Source of the DNA: an uncultured Brachyspira sp.
Lineage (GTDB): Bacteria; Spirochaetota; Brachyspiria; Brachyspirales; Brachyspiraceae
Assembly: GCF_949287625.1 (NCBI RefSeq)
Contig: NZ_CASEGO010000110.1
Coordinates: 1 to 9,965, forward strand
Direction of reading: 5' to 3'
Length of the DNA: 9,965 nucleotides
A model generated the notes under the pieces. The model was not told where the DNA came from, ran no database searches, and was given only the letters and a program-made list of their open reading frames with translations. Made by a program: the position numbers and the translations under genes. Positions 7,271 to 9,965 of the stretch are shown piece by piece (position 1 is the first letter of the stretch; each line of letters begins with the position of its first letter).

Positions 7271-7582
7271 TTGTAAAAATAAACTATTAAAAAGAGTTTA
7301 TAGTCCAGCTACAAAGATACATGTGTGTAGATAGTAATTAGTACAATGATGTAGTTAAAATATATATAACTATAAACAAAAAATAATTTTATGACTTTTA
7401 TAATCAGGAATTAATTTTAGAAAAAGCTAATCAAAAATTAAGAAAATATAATAATTTTTTGCAACTATAAACTCATATACTCTGCTTTAAATTATAGTAC
7501 TCATATGCTATCATTCAAGAAATTAACTAATACTTAAATACAATATCTCTAACTACTATGCAAAATAAAAAAACAAAATGTC
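7271..7582. other. Gene-free stretch with a possible decayed coding remnant
   Basis: No intact gene. One short plus-strand open stretch (7387-7470) reads NQELILEKANQKLRKYNNF with no start codon or ribosome binding site, possibly the tail of a decayed gene. GAGTTTATAG near 7295 recurs inverted as CTATAAACTC near 7465. Neither observation is strong. Confidence 0.35.
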
Positions 7583-7611
7583 TTGATAAAAATATAAGAA
7601 TGCTGTATCAT
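7583..7611 (+). promoter_or_regulatory. Promoter of the TPP-riboswitch transcript
   Basis: TTGATA (7583-7588), a 17-base spacer and TATCAT (7606-7611) place the transcription start near 7618, a few bases before the riboswitch aptamer. The fit of spacing and position makes this the likely promoter for the solute-binding protein and tenA. Confidence 0.65.
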
Positions 7612-7621
7612 TTTTAGTATA

Positions 7622-7724
7622 AAATCGGGGAGCTTGAAAAGGCTGAGAGGAAGTTTACATAATATTTTGTTATTAAAACTTCGACCCTTATAACCTGTTT
7701 GGGTAATGCCAGCGTAGGGAATTA
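7622..7724 (+). ncRNA. TPP riboswitch (THI element)
   Basis: Thiamine pyrophosphate aptamer with all hallmark blocks in order: CGGGGAGC (7626-7633), GGCTGAGA (7641-7648), a 7-bp P3 stem formed by GAAGTTT (7650-7656) and AAACTTC (7676-7682), CGACCCTT, ACCTG (7693-7697), GGGTAATGCC (7701-7710) and AGCGTAGGGAA (7711-7721). P3 has an AT-rich extension. It lies about 160 bases upstream of the solute-binding protein start, and the intervening leader can form a terminator-like hairpin. Binding of TPP is expected to lower expression of the downstream unit. Confidence 0.96.
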
Positions 7725-7750
7725 TCTCTTTTATATAATTTCTTAAAATT

Positions 7751-7790
7751 AATAAAATGGGACCTTTTCTAAAGTTGGTCTTGTTTTATT
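7751..7790 (+). terminator. Candidate riboswitch expression-platform hairpin
   Basis: AATAAAATGGGACC (7751-7764) pairs fully with GGTCTTGTTTTATT (7777-7790) using three G-T wobbles, with a 12-base loop. The GTTTTATT end could act as the T-rich tail of the inner GGGACC/GGTCTT stem. The same right arm can instead pair with AATAAAACAA at 7820-7829 (TTGTTTTATT, 10 perfect pairs), so two structures compete. Which one TPP favours is not visible. Confidence 0.55.
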
Positions 7791-7884
7791 AAAAAATATC
7801 AAGCAAGACTAAAAATTTCAATAAAACAAAACAAACGGCGTTATAAAAATCTCTATTTTTATTTATAATCTAAAGGAGCTTTTT

Positions 7885-9492
7885 ATGACTTCAGCACAAA
7901 AATTTTTTATTCTATTATTTTTATTTGTATCATTCATATCTTGTAAAAAACAAACAAAAAATATCAAAGATGAAATCACTGTAAATTTGGGATATGAACT
8001 CAATACTATAGACCCAGCCTTAAATGACGAAACTTACGGATATATTTATATTAATCATGCCTTTGAGGGACTTCTTAATAAAGATATAAACGGCAATATT
8101 GTAGGAGGCGTTGCTGAAAGTTTTGATATAAGCGATGACAAACTAACATACACATTTCATTTGAGAGATAATGCTAAATGGAGCGATGGTAAAAAAGTAA
8201 CAGCTGATGATTTTTTATATTCTTATAGAAGAGCAGCAGATCCGAAAACAGCTTCACCATTGAGCTATTTAATTGAATATATAAAAAATGCTAAAGACAT
8301 AATAAGAGCCAAACAAAGTGTAGAAAATCTAGGAGTTAAAGCAGTAGATGAAAATACATTAGTAATAGAACTAGAAGAGCCTACAATATATTTTACTGAT
8401 TTACTTGCATCAGGAGGCGTATATATGCCTGTAAGAAAAGATATAATAGAAAAATACGGAGATGATTGGACTTGGAATCCTAATACTTATATAGGTAATG
8501 GTGCTTATAAAATGACAGAAAGAAAACCTGATGAAAAAATAGTTTTCGAAATTAATACTAATTATTGGAATTATACAAATCAAATTGCTAAAAAAATAAA
8601 TTTTGTTTTGATAGCCGATGAATATATTTCACTTAATGCTGTAAGAACAGGAGATGTTGATTTTTCTATAAATGCTCCTCCTATAGGAGAGATAGAAAAC
8701 CTTATAAAAGAAAATCTAATGGCAGTAAGCGATATTATAGGCACTTATTATATAGACTTAAATACTAAAGATAAAACACTGTCTGATAAAAGAGTAAGAA
8801 AAGCATTATCACTAGCAATAGACAGAAACTATATAGTATCAAATATAGGATATGGTAAATTAATAGCTGCAGAGGCATTTGTACCTCCAGCAGTAAAAGG
8901 ACTTGAAAAATCATTCAGAGAAGAAAGCAGTAATTATATAATAGCGAATAATTATAATCAAAATGTTGAAGAGGCAAGAAAATTATTAGCTGAAGCAGGA
9001 TACCCAAACGGAGAAAACTTTCCTATATTAGAGTTAAAAGTATCATCAGGATTTTATACTACAGTTATGGAAGCAGTACAGCAAATGTGGAAAGAAGCAC
9101 TTAATATAGAAGCGGCTGTAAGAACAGAAGAATCAAAAATAACTTTGCCTTTTAGAGAATCTGGAAATTATCAAATGGCAAGAACAAGCTGGACAGGCGA
9201 TTATAATGATCCTCTTACTATGCTTCAGATTATGACAAGCGACAGCGATATAAATTACGGAGGCTTTTCTAATGAAAGATACGATTCTTTAATAGATTTT
9301 GCTATTACTGCCACAAATGCAGAGAAGCGAATGGAGGCATTAAAAGAAGCAGAAGCAATACTTTTTGAAGAAGTACCTATTATACCTTTTATATATAGAA
9401 CTGACTTTTTAGTAGTTAATCCTAAATTAAAAAATTATATTGATGAGCCTTTGGGCAGATATAAGTTTAACTACGCATATATAGAAGAATAA
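7885..9492 (+). CDS. Family-5 extracellular solute-binding lipoprotein (OppA-like), TPP-controlled
   Basis: ABC-transporter binding protein of the oligopeptide/dipeptide family (SBP_bac_5), 535 residues, the usual OppA size. The N-terminus is a lipoprotein signal: a hydrophobic stretch at residues 7-18 followed by FISC with Cys20, then KK, so it should be anchored in a membrane facing the periplasm. Family hallmarks include NTIDPALND near residue 38, HAFEGLLNKDINGN, the signature run YTFHLRDNAKWSDGKKVTAD ending near residue 105, a VRKALSLAIDR-type segment near 310 and ARKLLAEAGYPNG near 370. AAAGGAG at 7872-7878 supports the start. The TPP riboswitch in its leader and tenA 47 bases downstream suggest that it captures thiamine, a precursor or a breakdown product rather than general peptides; that is inference. 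No permease or ATPase genes are in the window, so it must use subunits encoded elsewhere. Confidence 0.92.
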   Translation: MTSAQKFFILLFLFVSFISCKKQTKNIKDEITVNLGYELNTIDPALNDETYGYIYINHAFEGLLNKDINGNIVGGVAESFDISDDKLTYTFHLRDNAKWSDGKKVTADDFLYSYRRAADPKTASPLSYLIEYIKNAKDIIRAKQSVENLGVKAVDENTLVIELEEPTIYFTDLLASGGVYMPVRKDIIEKYGDDWTWNPNTYIGNGAYKMTERKPDEKIVFEINTNYWNYTNQIAKKINFVLIADEYISLNAVRTGDVDFSINAPPIGEIENLIKENLMAVSDIIGTYYIDLNTKDKTLSDKRVRKALSLAIDRNYIVSNIGYGKLIAAEAFVPPAVKGLEKSFREESSNYIIANNYNQNVEEARKLLAEAGYPNGENFPILELKVSSGFYTTVMEAVQQMWKEALNIEAAVRTEESKITLPFRESGNYQMARTSWTGDYNDPLTMLQIMTSDSDINYGGFSNERYDSLIDFAITATNAEKRMEALKEAEAILFEEVPIIPFIYRTDFLVVNPKLKNYIDEPLGRYKFNYAYIEE

Positions 9493-9539
9493 TATTTAAA
9501 AATTTAATAACTAATAATTTATCACAAAAGGAGAATAAA

Positions 9540-9875
9540 ATGAAATTTTCAGAAATGGTTTGGAAAAAAAATGAAAATCTATATAAAAAAATAATTGATA
9601 TGCCATTTAATAAAGAACTTATGGAAGGAACTTTGAATAAAGAAAAATTTGCCTATTACATAGAACAAGACAGTCTATATTTAAAATACTACTCTAAAGT
9701 ATTAGCAACAATATCCTCAAAAATAAATAATAATGCAGATTATGCTATTGCTTTTTTAAAATCATCTATGAATGCCTATATAGTAGAAGAAGAAATTGTA
9801 CATAAATATTTCAGAGACACTTTTAAATTAAAAAATACAAATAAAATTACAACTGCAAATCTAGGTTATACCTAA
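9540..9875 (+). pseudogene. tenA: TenA-family thiaminase II, truncated by an insertion
   Basis: N-terminal half of a TenA/thiaminase II protein, which hydrolyses aminopyrimidine thiamine breakdown products for salvage. AAAGGAG at 9527-9533 precedes the ATG, and the gene follows the solute-binding protein with no terminator between, so both should be under the TPP riboswitch. It begins MKFSE as in Bacillus TenA and has EQDSLYL with Asp44 and Tyr47 at the same positions as the Bacillus active-site residues. The motif TTANLGYT (104-111) aligns with the Bacillus segment containing Tyr112. The frame then stops at 9873-9875, inside the terminal repeat of element B3. Normal TenA is about 220-240 residues; the catalytic Cys (about 135) and Glu (about 205) are missing, so this product should be inactive. 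The rest of tenA may lie beyond the element, outside the window. Confidence 0.85.
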
Positions 9876-9893
9876 ACAAATATAGTTTGTCAA
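9871..9893 (-). mobile_element. Terminal inverted repeat of a third element (B3) inside tenA
   Basis: These 23 bases match the reverse complement of the B1 and B2 right ends, with 2-3 differences from each: CCTAAACAA, a TATAG-containing middle and TTTGTCAA. They directly follow TATA (9867-9870) of the tenA Tyr-Thr codons, the same target context as B1 and B2. Beyond 9893 the sequence differs from the B1/B2 interior, so B3 may be a longer relative. Read on the minus strand, TTGACA, 17 bases and TATAAC form an outward promoter-like signal into tenA antisense. Confidence 0.7.
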
Positions 9894-9965
9894 TTTTCAA
9901 ACAGATGAAAATTCTCTGCTAATGCTATTGATAGTTCTTTTTTCCACTTATTACTTTTATTTCTA
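9890..9965 (-). CDS. C-terminal end of a minus-strand ORF, possibly the gene carried by B3
   Basis: The only open minus-strand frame at the window edge reads 24 residues, including KWKKELSIALAENFHLFEN, to a TGA at 9892-9890. That stop lies within the TTGACA of the terminal repeat, as often seen when a transposase gene ends in the inverted repeat of its insertion sequence. The gene is cut by the window edge and too short to assign to a family. Transposase identity is inference from position. A chance open frame of this length is possible in AT-rich DNA. Confidence 0.35.
   Translation of the reverse strand, partial: RNKSNKWKKELSIALAENFHLFEN

Overview
The window is a strongly AT-rich bacterial chromosome segment. 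Its lipoprotein signals, codon use and intergenic repeats best fit a spirochaete of the genus Brachyspira. That assignment is recognition from the proteins and composition, not a database result. All complete genes lie on the plus strand as independent transcription units: leuS, a broken zinc alcohol dehydrogenase gene, guaA, and a thiamine-related unit (TPP riboswitch, family-5 solute-binding lipoprotein, truncated tenA).

Layout. 1-232: terminator of an upstream gene and the leuS promoter. 233-2794: leuS, followed by a clear terminator. 2866-3585: a repeat cluster with three copies of a ~150-bp intergenic repeat (A1, A2, and inverted A3) and a 198-bp terminal-inverted-repeat element (B1) inserted at the edge of A1. 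3625-4931: a promoter with MerR-type geometry and a lipoprotein-tagged zinc dehydrogenase gene carrying a frameshift exactly at a structural zinc cysteine. 5157-6808: guaA with an extended -10 promoter and a terminator. 6809-7582: gene-free, containing a second TIR element (B2, 220 bp). 7583-9875: promoter, TPP riboswitch, expression platform, solute-binding lipoprotein, and tenA cut off after 111 codons by the end of a third element (B3). 9890-9965: minus-strand reading frame, perhaps the end of the gene carried by B3.

The most interesting signal is the B family. Five element ends are visible (two of B1, two of B2, one of B3). Each has a 23-bp terminal repeat whose innermost hexamer reads TTGACA outward, and each is followed at exactly 17 bp by a flanking TATATA or TATAAC. 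Insertion at a TATA target therefore builds an outward-facing sigma70-like promoter at each end. The third copy has inserted in tenA, removing its catalytic cysteine and glutamate. Second in interest is thiamine control of a peptide-type (family 5) binding protein next to tenA, which suggests salvage of a thiamine-related compound through an unusual binding-protein family.
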